NCBI GenBank assembly: GCA_039919885.1
Contig: JBDSEV010000057.1
Span: 95,279-159,278 of the forward strand
Reading direction: 5' to 3'
DNA: 64,000 nucleotides
Origin: JACMLD01 sp039919885
Lineage (GTDB): Bacteria; Bacteroidota; Bacteroidia; Chitinophagales; Chitinophagaceae
This document shows positions 1 through 8,480 of this stretch, one piece after another. Below the pieces are notes generated by a model. That model did no database searches. It saw nothing but the letters and a program-made list of their open reading frames with translations, and was not told the DNA's origin. A program made the position numbers and the translations under genes. How positions within the stretch are numbered: position 1 is the first letter of the stretch; each line of letters begins with the position of its first letter.

Positions 1-2
1 TA

Positions 3-593
3 TTGCCTTTTGCTGCCTGCGCAGGTGGCTCAGCAGGCAGCCTGGAAACCCTTGATTCTTTTACTGCTGCAGGTGAATCCCTCTACATTATGGGTGATCA
101 ATTGCCATTGTTGCCTGCAGCATGGAAAATAACACTGGAATTACCCTGCGCACAGTTATGGCTCAATAAAGAAGTTGCTTCATTGCCGGTCGATTTACCG
201 GGGATGAGTACAGTGGTAAGGTTAGGCGAAACAGATCGTAGGGAAATGTATGAACTGGTGAACCAGGTACAGCCCGGTTACTACGATATTGACACGCCCT
301 TGCTGGGCAGGTATGTTGGCATTCGCAAAGATGGAAAGCTGGTAGCAATGGCGGGTGAGCGCATGCGGCTGACGGGTTTTAGCGAACTGAGCGCCATCTG
401 TACACTTCCGGGATATACCGGCAAGGGATATGCGCAGCAACTGATTTCAGCACTTAGCCATACGCATGCGCGCTCAAAGGAGCGTTCTTTCCTGCATGTT
501 GCCATTTCAAATGAAAGGGCCATCCGCTTATACCAGCATATGGGATTTGAACAACGAAGGACAATCATTTTCAGAAAGCTAACAAGGCCCTGA
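3..593 (+). CDS. GNAT family N-acetyltransferase (FR47-like), 5' end cut by window
   Basis: The reading frame is open to the left edge of the window, so the true start is probably outside it; the first in-frame start-like codon is a TTG. The C-terminal half (about residues 100-190) is a GNAT fold of the FR47 type: a beta strand around GRYVGIRKDGKLVAMAGERM, the acetyl-CoA loop GYTGKGYAQQL (Q/RxxGxG/A-like), then AISNERAIRLYQHMGFE, the usual GNAT ending in which asparagine and tyrosine line the CoA pocket. It would transfer an acetyl group from acetyl-CoA to an unknown amine in the cytoplasm. The substrate cannot be told from the sequence. It ends with TGA and is followed by a convergent small gene, so it is not part of the downstream operon. 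Confidence 0.85.
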   Translation: MPFAACAGGSAGSLETLDSFTAAGESLYIMGDQLPLLPAAWKITLELPCAQLWLNKEVASLPVDLPGMSTVVRLGETDRREMYELVNQVQPGYYDIDTPLLGRYVGIRKDGKLVAMAGERMRLTGFSELSAICTLPGYTGKGYAQQLISALSHTHARSKERSFLHVAISNERAIRLYQHMGFEQRRTIIFRKLTRP

Positions 594-716
594 CTAGTGG
601 AGCGCCGATGGATACTGCAGCGAAATACCCTTAAAAAGCAAGCTGTTATTTTTTCGCACCCTTGGGCTGTAGAAAATAAGGGAATGGAGTATTGTAAAAA
701 ACAGGCGCCTGCCTGC

Positions 717-980
717 TTACAACTGTTGTTTGATTTCGGAAAGGGCGAGGATGGCAATCGCAATGTTTTGCCATTTAAACTTATCAGTGGTAACCTGGTG
801 AACTGATTCCAGCTGGTTGATGATTTTATCTACAAAAGTCCTGATGGTATCGGTAGCCAGGTTTTTTCTTTTTAACAGCAATACTGTTCGCTGCAGGTAC
901 TTGGCCGCGTCCTGGCCGGAAAGCGAGTATAAAATCCGGATAACGAGTTTTGCGCGGTATTTATCCAGTGATATTGGCAT
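717..980 (-). CDS. Small conserved-looking hypothetical protein, 87 aa
   Basis: I do not recognise the family. The 87-residue product is basic and mostly helical by eye, with no signal peptide, membrane segment or cysteine motif. The repeated Leu/Ile spacing (RTFVDKIINQLESVHQV) suggests a small helical bundle. The gene is supported by its promoter: a perfect TAAATTTG -7 box (1016-1023, - strand), 21 nt from a TTTA -33 box, about 35 nt upstream of the ATG at 980. A 20-bp palindrome touches the -33 box. It is convergent with the GNAT gene. Alternative ORFs on the other strand here have no comparable promoter and no recognisable product. Confidence 0.5.
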   Translation of the reverse strand: MPISLDKYRAKLVIRILYSLSGQDAAKYLQRTVLLLKRKNLATDTIRTFVDKIINQLESVHQVTTDKFKWQNIAIAILALSEIKQQL

Positions 981-1015
981 AGCAAGGTGTTTTAATGGTT
1001 AGTAAAGAGGATATT

Positions 1016-1067
1016 CAAATTTACTGTAAAATGGTATCCGAATATAAAGACTTTATCCCTAAAGTCT
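1016..1067 (-). promoter_or_regulatory. Bacteroidota promoter plus operator-like palindrome
   Basis: Read on the - strand, TTTA (1045-1048), a 21-nt spacer and TAAATTTG (1016-1023) match the Bacteroidota -33/-7 consensus and point to the gene ending at 717. A perfect inverted repeat, AGACTTTA-tccc-TAAAGTCT (1048-1067), abuts the -33 box. It looks like an operator for a dimeric regulator, but no regulator gene is nearby. The rest of 981-1361 shows no gene; 1140-1230 is moderately GC-rich without clear structure. Confidence 0.5.
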
Positions 1068-1361
1068 AAACGATGGGGATAAGTTATTGTTGCGCAGGTT
1101 TAACATTTGCAATGATACGGTTCCTGCCAAATAACAGCAGGCTGATAACAGCGGAAGATAAGGTTCAATAGCCGGGCCGGACGCTGCCCGCCATTACACC
1201 GGACCTGCAACCTGCGGTAGAATAACCTGGTGATAAAAGAAGCAGTGATTGTTTATCTTGTTACACGGAAACCGCATTGCGAAACCTGCAGCTGATCTTT
1301 ACTATGCAGGTGCCAACGATATAACAATTCAGCATAAGCTGCAAAAACTGTCTCCTGTTTC

Positions 1362-3056
1362 ATGATACAACAAATTGACCTGCCTGCCGACGTTTCACTT
1401 GCCCCCGTTACAATAGTGCACGCCGGCCGGTTAACCTGCATGTATGAAAAAGGCGTACTCCGGTATATAAAAATGGGCGATACGGAATTATTGCGCATGA
1501 TATATGGAGCGGTAAGAGATGAAGCGTGGGGAACGCTGCCGTATACCATAGCGGGGGAGGAGCACCGCATCAGCAACAATGGTTTTCTCATAAAATTTGC
1601 CGCCAATTATACGCAACAGGAAAAAGTTGTTTACAGCGCGAACTACAGCATTGAAGGCAGGTCGGACAACAGTCTGCATTTTTCTATCAGGGGCTTAGCG
1701 CTTGCGCCATTCAAAAAAAACAGGATTGGCCTGTGCGTACTTCATCCAATTAAGGAATGCCGTGGACGTGCAGTTACCATAACCCGGCCGGATGGATCCA
1801 ACTACCAATCAGTGTTTCCTGAAATGATCAGCCTGCATCAGCCGTTGCTCAACATACAGCAAATGGAATGGACAACAGAAGATGATACCGTATTGCAGTT
1901 GACCTTCAGCGGCGATGTGTTTGAAACCGAAGACCAGCGCAACTGGTCAGACAGTTCTTATAAAACATACTCGACGCCGCTCGCTGTTCCTTACCCGGTT
2001 GACATTGCTGCCGGCGATTCTATACAGCAAACCATTACCTTCCGGGTGATACCTGGAAAAAATGTAGCCAGCAAAATGAGCGCGCCGCTTGCAACTCAGA
2101 AAATTCCTTTTCCGAAAATTGGTTTTTGCAGATCCCCTAACCAATCATTGCTTGGAAATACCGCAATAGCACTTTTACGAAAAATTCCTTTTCATCATTA
2201 CCGGGTGACGCTCTACATGGGCGAACAACCATGGCAGGAGACTTTGCACCAGGCGATTGAAGAAGTGATGGCGTTACAAACACGGTTGGAACTGGTCGTC
2301 TTTTTTTCTGACCGGTTTGAAGTGGAATTAACGATGCTGCTCCAAATGCTGGCACCCAGCCAACAGCTTGTTTACAGTATGCTGGTATTGCGCCAGGAAC
2401 AAGGCGTAACGCCTGCCGCATTGATGCGGGCGGCCCACCCCTCTATAAAAAAATGGTTGCCCGGCACCCTCGCAGGCTATGGTACAAATTCATTTTTTGC
2501 TGATCTTAACCGGCAGCGGCCGGTAGGAATCGATTTTGATTTTGTCAGTTTTCATTTGCACCCGCAGGTACATGCGGCTGACAACCGCACTGTTCTTGAC
2601 AACCTGGAAAGCCAGCCCGACCTGCTGGCAACCGCCAATGGCTTTGCTGGCGGCAAGCCTGTTTTTATTTCTCCCGTTACTTTCCAGGATCCAAATTCGT
2701 TGGCGGGCACGGACAACCGGGCAAAGAGCAATTTTGCAGCCTGGTTCACTTTAATGAGCATTCAGCAGTTAGCCATGGCCGGTAGTATAACCTGCTGTAC
2801 CGTATCCGGCAGCGATGGCCTGCTGCAAATGGAGGAGAACCCGGTGCCCGGGGCTGAAGGCAATGTGTTAACCTCGCCGCTTTACCATGCCCTCACCGCG
2901 ATACAGTCGTTTAATCCTATCTATATTATTAAACAACATACCGGCGATACGATTGTAACGGATGGACTCCTGCTGGAAAATGGAACAGGTGCGCGCCTGC
3001 ATTTTAAAACACCCGCGGCATGGGTCGGATTCCAATCCTTTTCCGAAAATTTATAA
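1362..3056 (+). CDS. D-apionate lactonase-like protein, 564 aa
   Basis: From memory of the family, the N-terminal 230 residues match D-apionate lactonases (ApnL): RYIKMGDTELLRMIYGAVRD, WGTLPY, NRIGLCVLHPIKEC, SLHQPL and FETEDQRNWSDSSYKTY are all in family order. Residues about 240-500 look like the TIM-barrel part, followed by a beta-rich tail. The characterised enzyme opens D-apionolactone to D-apionate after apiose oxidation; related proteins may act on other aldonolactones. There is no signal peptide, so it should be cytoplasmic. The ATG at 1362 is the first in frame. Downstream, the sugar-acid dehydratase (14.9 kb) and SDR (16.8 kb) fit a non-phosphorylated sugar oxidation route. The family call is good; the exact substrate is inference. 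Confidence 0.65.
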   Translation: MIQQIDLPADVSLAPVTIVHAGRLTCMYEKGVLRYIKMGDTELLRMIYGAVRDEAWGTLPYTIAGEEHRISNNGFLIKFAANYTQQEKVVYSANYSIEGRSDNSLHFSIRGLALAPFKKNRIGLCVLHPIKECRGRAVTITRPDGSNYQSVFPEMISLHQPLLNIQQMEWTTEDDTVLQLTFSGDVFETEDQRNWSDSSYKTYSTPLAVPYPVDIAAGDSIQQTITFRVIPGKNVASKMSAPLATQKIPFPKIGFCRSPNQSLLGNTAIALLRKIPFHHYRVTLYMGEQPWQETLHQAIEEVMALQTRLELVVFFSDRFEVELTMLLQMLAPSQQLVYSMLVLRQEQGVTPAALMRAAHPSIKKWLPGTLAGYGTNSFFADLNRQRPVGIDFDFVSFHLHPQVHAADNRTVLDNLESQPDLLATANGFAGGKPVFISPVTFQDPNSLAGTDNRAKSNFAAWFTLMSIQQLAMAGSITCCTVSGSDGLLQMEENPVPGAEGNVLTSPLYHALTAIQSFNPIYIIKQHTGDTIVTDGLLLENGTGARLHFKTPAAWVGFQSFSENL

Positions 3057-3312
3057 GTGCCGGGTGCAGCAGGAAATTAAGCGCCGCCAACCACACACTC
3101 CACCCGCATTCGTTGATTTGTTACGAAACGCCGCGCGATTAAACCTCCGTTTAAACATTAATCAATTCGAGGAACTGCGCTGCTTTACTTTTTTACGCTA
3201 AGAAAAAATTGCTGAACCGGTGTGGATCTTTCTGTTAATTCATTTATATCTTTATATTAAGTTACTGCGAACACGTGTTGGATTTAACCGTTCTGGTGCA
3301 ACTTGCTGCTAT

Positions 3313-3909
3313 ATGAATAATTTGTTGAACACGCCAATGGTTTTTTTGGTTGATCCTGTTTCAATAAAAAACGGGGACCACAACGCTTTCTTAGCCGCTT
3401 ACAACGGTTTCCACATAAAAATTTTCCGTTTCTTTCATAAAAAAACACACAGCGCTGAAATTGCCGGTGAACTCACCCAGCAGACCTATATCCGGCTGTG
3501 GCAGTTCCGGCATACGCTTTCCGACGCATACCCGCTCGAAAAACAGTTGTTTATTATTGCGCACAGTTTGCTGGTCAATCATTTTGAAAAGGAGACCGCG
3601 CAGAAAAAACTGAAACAGCACCAGGTGCAGGAAGAAAAGCTGTGTCCGTACGCCCAGGACCAGCGGTCGTCCTTTGAATTGTCAGACCGCCTTCATATTG
3701 CGATTGACGCACTCCCCCCGGTAAGAAAAAAAGTAATTATCTTAAAAGCCTTCCACGATTACAGCAACAAAGAAATTGCGCAGCAGATGGAAATTTCGGT
3801 GAAAACCGTAGAAGACCATATCACCCGCGCATTCCGGCTTATGAAACAACTGATGGCATTAATTGCTGCATTGGTTGTTACTTGCTTACCCGGTGGCGGT
3901 CAGGCATAA
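3313..3909 (+). CDS. ECF RNA polymerase sigma factor (SusC/FecR-linked)
   Basis: Sigma-70 ECF protein of 198 aa. Region 2 spans about residues 15-85 (LTQQTYIRLWQFRHTL is the typical region 2.3/2.4 helix). Region 4 spans about 120-180 (IDALPPVRKKVIILKAF, then the helix-turn-helix SNKEIAQQMEISVKTVEDHI). I start it at the ATG at 3313: the frame is open 93 nt further up, but that extension (MWIFLLIHLYLY...) is not sigma-like. The C-terminus is unusual, ending in a hydrophobic stretch (LMALIAALVVTCL) that could touch the membrane. FecR follows after 98 nt and SusC/SusD after that, the usual cell-surface-signalling order, so it likely drives this locus when released by FecR. Confidence 0.92.
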   Translation: MNNLLNTPMVFLVDPVSIKNGDHNAFLAAYNGFHIKIFRFFHKKTHSAEIAGELTQQTYIRLWQFRHTLSDAYPLEKQLFIIAHSLLVNHFEKETAQKKLKQHQVQEEKLCPYAQDQRSSFELSDRLHIAIDALPPVRKKVIILKAFHDYSNKEIAQQMEISVKTVEDHITRAFRLMKQLMALIAALVVTCLPGGGQA

Positions 3910-4007
3910 GCCTCCTTCGCCCTCCTCCAAAATATTTTATTTAATGAACCGGGGTAAAGGGTGCGCTCAACTGTACATAATAAAGAAGTTATCACCACAT
4001 CGCTTTT

Positions 4008-5066
4008 ATGCAGCAAGTAACGGACGAATTGTTAGCACATTTTTTTAATGGTCTTTGTACAAAAGAAGAAGCTGCGCTGGTGCTTGAATTTATTAAAGCG
4101 CATCCCGACCATCCGTATTTACTAGGTGAGTGGGAAAACGCGGACAATAAAACGCCGTTACCCGCCCATTATACCCTTGAAATGTATGATGCCGTAGTGG
4201 CACATATCAGCAAAGAGGAAAGACGCCGGTCGAGGGTAAAACTTTTTGCACGAATTGCAGTAGCGGCCTGTACAGTAAGCGTTTTTATTTTTCTGTGGAA
4301 GCAGACAATCGACAGCCAGCCGGCTGCAGTGGCAATACAAAAAGAACACGCACCACGCATTGAATGGGTGGAACGACTCAATACGCGGGACACGGCCATC
4401 CGGCAGGTGCTGCGCGATGGATCTGCCATCACCTTATCACCAAGGGCCCATATCCGGTACCAGAACAACTTCGGGGAAGCGCCGGTACGCGCCATCTACC
4501 TGCAGGGGGAAGCGGTTTTTGAGGTTGCAAAAAATAAGGCAAAACCTTTTATCGTATACAGCAATTACATCAGTACAACAGCATTGGGCACCATCTTCCG
4601 CGTTACAGCGGGCGCCAGCACAGATGAAATAAAAGTAAGGCTGCAGGAAGGAAAAGTAGTGGTGGCCATCACCGATACCGGGTTAAGAAAAAGATACTCC
4701 GACTATTATTTAACACCGGGTCAGGAACTGGTGTTTAGTAGAAAAGATAAGCCGGGCACCGTGCACAACTTTGTTAAGCACACTGCTGCAAAAGTTGCCG
4801 GTAAAATGGAAAGGGCACAGGCGTCTTTTTCTGAAGAGTCTTACATGTTCAATAACCAGACGCTTGCCGATGTACTGGATCAACTGGCAGCCATTTACAA
4901 AGTAAAAATTACTTATTCAAAAGAGGAGATCGGGCAAATGTATTTTATCGGAAGAATTGAGAAAAATGACCCGGTAGATAAGATTATTTCGGACATCGCT
5001 TTGCTGAACAAGTTATCCGTAAAAAAACAAGTGGGTGGTTTTACACTAAAACGGAAAAGGCATTAA
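4008..5066 (+). CDS. FecR family anti-sigma factor
   Basis: This 352-aa inner-membrane anti-sigma regulator has a cytoplasmic N-terminal region of about 80 residues for sigma binding (ELLAHFFNGLCTKEEAALV), one membrane segment near 85-105 (IAVAACTVSVFIFLW) and a periplasmic FecR domain (about 130-235; LRDGSAITLSPRAHIRY, GEAVFEVAKNKAKPFIVY). The C-terminal DUF4974-type domain (about 275-345) contains NQTLADVLDQLAAIYKV. It should hold the upstream sigma factor until signalled from an outer-membrane receptor. A tandem 9-bp direct repeat (ATTAACTGT, 5062-5079) overlaps its stop codon, and the SusC gene starts 81 nt later. Confidence 0.93.
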   Translation: MQQVTDELLAHFFNGLCTKEEAALVLEFIKAHPDHPYLLGEWENADNKTPLPAHYTLEMYDAVVAHISKEERRRSRVKLFARIAVAACTVSVFIFLWKQTIDSQPAAVAIQKEHAPRIEWVERLNTRDTAIRQVLRDGSAITLSPRAHIRYQNNFGEAPVRAIYLQGEAVFEVAKNKAKPFIVYSNYISTTALGTIFRVTAGASTDEIKVRLQEGKVVVAITDTGLRKRYSDYYLTPGQELVFSRKDKPGTVHNFVKHTAAKVAGKMERAQASFSEESYMFNNQTLADVLDQLAAIYKVKITYSKEEIGQMYFIGRIEKNDPVDKIISDIALLNKLSVKKQVGGFTLKRKRH

Positions 5067-5147
5067 CTGTATTAACTGTAATTATTTATACTGTGCTGCC
5101 GCATAACAGATGCGGAAGCAGGTTCTGTTAACCAATCTAAAAGCATA

Positions 5148-8100
5148 ATGAAAATGAAAATTTTTACCAGCTCCCGGCCAATAAAAGCATGCATGCTGCT
5201 GCTGGCCTTATTTTGTTTGCTGCAACCCGCCTTCGGGCAAGACGAAACAGGTAGTGTAAGTGGCGTAGTACGCAAAGACAATGGCGACCCTGTAACCAAT
5301 GCAACGGTTATCGCAAAAAATAGCGCCACGGGCCAGTCTACCGGAACACAGACAGATTCGGCGGGCGTTTTCCGCTTTGCCAGATTGCCCGTTAACGGAA
5401 CCTACAGTTTTTCTTTTAGCACGATAGGTTTCCAGACACAAACCTTGTCTGGCTATAATATCAAAGCAAACAGTTCCATTTCTATTATTACAAAACTGCA
5501 GGCCCAGGCCAGTAACCTCAATGAAGTGGTGGTGGTAGGCTACGGCACTACAAGAAAAGCAAACCTGACGGGAGCGGTTTCGCAGGTAAGCAGTGAAGTG
5601 CTGGAGAACCGTTCACTCTCTAACCTGTCGCAGGGGCTGCAGGGTGTGGTACCTAATTTGAATTTAAGACCGGGTGATGGTAAACCTACACAGAGCGCGG
5701 CATTCAACATACGTGGTACCACTTCTATTGGACAGGGCGGTAACGCACTGGTTTTAATTGATGGGGTACAGGGAGACCCGGCGATGATCAATCCCAATGA
5801 TATCGCTACCATTTCCGTACTAAAAGATGCGGCTTCTTCCGCTATTTATGGGGCAAGAGCAGCTTTTGGTGTAGTACTCATAACAACCAAAAACCCGGCA
5901 CGCGACAGAACCAGTGTTACCTATTCTGCCAATTATTCTTTGAAAGCGCCCACCGCGATGCCAAAGGTTGTATCTAACGGTTACCAGTACGCTAAAATGT
6001 TTAACGAAGGATGGAGCAACTGGAACGACGGGCAGATTCCGCAGAATATCAATAAAACGCAGACGTTTTCCCTGGCTTATCTCGATGAGCTGAAAAAAAG
6101 GGATGCTGATCCTTCCCTCAAAAAAACAGATACCCTTGCCAATGGCAATTATGTGTATTATGGAAATACCGACTGGTTTGAAGAATTGTATAAGAAACGC
6201 ACCAATTCCGTAGAGCATAACCTGGCCGTATCGGGCAATAGCGGTAAAGCCAGTTTCTATGTCACCGGGCGTTCATTTGGACAGGACGGTATCTTCCGGT
6301 ACAATTCCGATGATTATAAAATTTATAACCTCCGCGGTAAAGGCGCTATACAGGTGTATCCGTGGTTGCGCATTGAAGACAATATCGATTTTTCCAGTAT
6401 GAAATACCATAACCCGCTCAACGTAGGTGAAGGTGGCGGTATCTGGAGAAATATTGCAGATGAAGGGCATCCCACTTCACCCATGTTTAACCCGGACGGC
6501 ACATTAACTTATTCGGCAGCGTATACGGTAGGTGATTTTGTATACGGCAAAAATGGAATTGATATGAACCGCCAGATATTGCGGAATACTACAGCGTTTA
6601 CCAGTACGTTTTTAAACAACAAGCTTAAGGTAAAAGGAGATTTTACTTTCCAGAATAACAATTACAACCAGGTGCAAACCCGGGTGGTGGTCCCCTACAG
6701 TACAAAGCCGGGTGTTATCAATTATGTAGGCACCAACTACAATGATATAGAACCCACTTACCAGCAAACACAATACCTGGCGGCTAATATTTATGCAGAG
6801 TATGAGACCAGGCTGGGCAAAGATCATTACCTGAAATTGCTGGGTGGTTATAACTATGAGCAATCCACCTATAAACAATTAAAAACATTGCGCAACGGTT
6901 TAATTTATCCTGGTGCCCAGGATATTAACCTGGCATTGGGGCAGTCAATTGTAACCACGGGCGGCTATGAAAAATGGGCAATTCTGGGGGGATTTTACCG
7001 GTTGAATTATACGTTTAAAGATAAATACCTGTTAGAAGTCAATGGCCGGTATGATGGTTCTTCCAAATTTCCGGCTGACCAGCGGTATGGATTTTTTCCT
7101 TCGGTATCTGCAGGCTGGCGGGTAAGCAAAGAAGCATTATGGAAAGTTTCCCCCAACCTTATTTCAGACTTAAAAATAAGGGCTTCGTACGGCTCACTGG
7201 GTAATGGTAATATCAATTCCTATGCATTCCAGGAGTTGTTTGCTATTTCGCAGTCCGGGCGCGTGCTAAATGGCGTTCGCCCGCAGCGTACGCTGCAGCC
7301 AAACGTTGTTCCGGATGGCCTTACCTGGGAGACGTCCACCACGGCCAACCTGGGCATGGATATGTCGATGCTCAGCAACCGTTTAGTGTTTACCGGGGAT
7401 ATTTACCAGCGTAAGACAACCGACATGTTTACCGGCGGCCCAACCTTGCCCGCTGTATTTGGTACCGCTGTTCCAAAAGGCAATTACGCAGATCTTACCA
7501 CCAAAGGATTTGAACTGGCGCTCACCTGGAACGACAAGTTTACGGTAGGATCAAAACCATTTACTTACGATGTGCAACTTACCCTGGCAGATAATACCGC
7601 CACTATCACAAAATTCAATAACCCCACCAGGCGGCTCAACAATATTAATAATACGCTGACGCCGGATTATTATGTTGGTCAAAAAGTAGGCGAGATATGG
7701 GGGTTTATTACTGAAGGTTTTTTTACAAAGGATAATATCGGGGAGGCTTCCAAACAAAAATTGTACAAAGCAACCAATGGCGGTAACTGGGCTGTGGGCG
7801 ATATCAAATTCCTGGATGTAAACAAAGATGGTAATATAGATATTGGCGACAACACCGTAGATAAACCCGGCGATAAAGTGAAACTGGGTAACCTGTCACC
7901 CCGTTATACTTATGGTATCAACCTGGGTGCCGGCTGGAACAATTTCTTTTTCAGCGTTTTCCTGCAGGGTGTAGCCAAACAGGACTGGTGGCCAGGCGCA
8001 GAAGCAGATTATTTCTGGGGTCAATACAACCGTCCTTATAACAATGCGTTGCAATCGCAGATCGGCAATATTTGGTCAGAAGATAATCCTAATGCTTATT

Positions 8101-8444
8101 TTCCCAAACTACGTGGTTATGTAGCGCAAAACGGGCAGGGCGAACTGGCCCAGGTACAAAGCAAATACCTGCAAAGCATTGCTTATATCCGAATGAAGAA
8201 CATCCAGGTGGGGTATAACCTGCCGCAAAGTTTAATCAGTAAAGTAAAAATGAACAATGCAAGGGTATATGTATCCGGCGAAAACCTGTGGACCAATTCT
8301 CCGTTGTACAAAGTTAACGGCCACAACCTGGATCCGGAAAGCACCGGTGGTTCCGACCGCACCTTAACGGATGGTACCAACGGTAACGGTAACAACTACC
8401 CGATGCTTAAAAGTGTAACAGTAGGATTGTCCATCACCTTTTAA
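5148..8444 (+). CDS. SusC/RagA-family TonB-dependent outer-membrane receptor (no STN domain)
   Basis: This 1098-aa outer-membrane transporter works with the SusD partner encoded 36 nt downstream to import an oligomeric nutrient. It has a signal peptide (about 1-31, ending PAFGQ), a carboxypeptidase-regulatory-like domain (about 33-115; GSVSGVVRKDNGDPV), a SusC-type plug (EVVVVGYGTTRKANLTGAVS, about 122-235, with DGVQGDP and VLKDAASSAIYGARAAFGV) and a 22-strand barrel to the C-terminus, which ends in Phe as usual for barrels. It has no N-terminal secretin/TonB (STN) signalling domain, although sigma and FecR genes lie directly upstream. The ligand is unknown; the neighbours suggest a phosphorylated or ester-decorated sugar. 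Confidence 0.95.
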   Translation: MKMKIFTSSRPIKACMLLLALFCLLQPAFGQDETGSVSGVVRKDNGDPVTNATVIAKNSATGQSTGTQTDSAGVFRFARLPVNGTYSFSFSTIGFQTQTLSGYNIKANSSISIITKLQAQASNLNEVVVVGYGTTRKANLTGAVSQVSSEVLENRSLSNLSQGLQGVVPNLNLRPGDGKPTQSAAFNIRGTTSIGQGGNALVLIDGVQGDPAMINPNDIATISVLKDAASSAIYGARAAFGVVLITTKNPARDRTSVTYSANYSLKAPTAMPKVVSNGYQYAKMFNEGWSNWNDGQIPQNINKTQTFSLAYLDELKKRDADPSLKKTDTLANGNYVYYGNTDWFEELYKKRTNSVEHNLAVSGNSGKASFYVTGRSFGQDGIFRYNSDDYKIYNLRGKGAIQVYPWLRIEDNIDFSSMKYHNPLNVGEGGGIWRNIADEGHPTSPMFNPDGTLTYSAAYTVGDFVYGKNGIDMNRQILRNTTAFTSTFLNNKLKVKGDFTFQNNNYNQVQTRVVVPYSTKPGVINYVGTNYNDIEPTYQQTQYLAANIYAEYETRLGKDHYLKLLGGYNYEQSTYKQLKTLRNGLIYPGAQDINLALGQSIVTTGGYEKWAILGGFYRLNYTFKDKYLLEVNGRYDGSSKFPADQRYGFFPSVSAGWRVSKEALWKVSPNLISDLKIRASYGSLGNGNINSYAFQELFAISQSGRVLNGVRPQRTLQPNVVPDGLTWETSTTANLGMDMSMLSNRLVFTGDIYQRKTTDMFTGGPTLPAVFGTAVPKGNYADLTTKGFELALTWNDKFTVGSKPFTYDVQLTLADNTATITKFNNPTRRLNNINNTLTPDYYVGQKVGEIWGFITEGFFTKDNIGEASKQKLYKATNGGNWAVGDIKFLDVNKDGNIDIGDNTVDKPGDKVKLGNLSPRYTYGINLGAGWNNFFFSVFLQGVAKQDWWPGAEADYFWGQYNRPYNNALQSQIGNIWSEDNPNAYFPKLRGYVAQNGQGELAQVQSKYLQSIAYIRMKNIQVGYNLPQSLISKVKMNNARVYVSGENLWTNSPLYKVNGHNLDPESTGGSDRTLTDGTNGNGNNYPMLKSVTVGLSITF

Positions 8445-8480
8445 TCGTCACAACATTTCATTGTATTAAACAAAGTAATT

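Noticed and set aside
597..806. 69-codon + strand frame
   Set aside because: It overlaps the promoter-supported - strand gene ending at 717 and its product resembles no family; low-complexity start.
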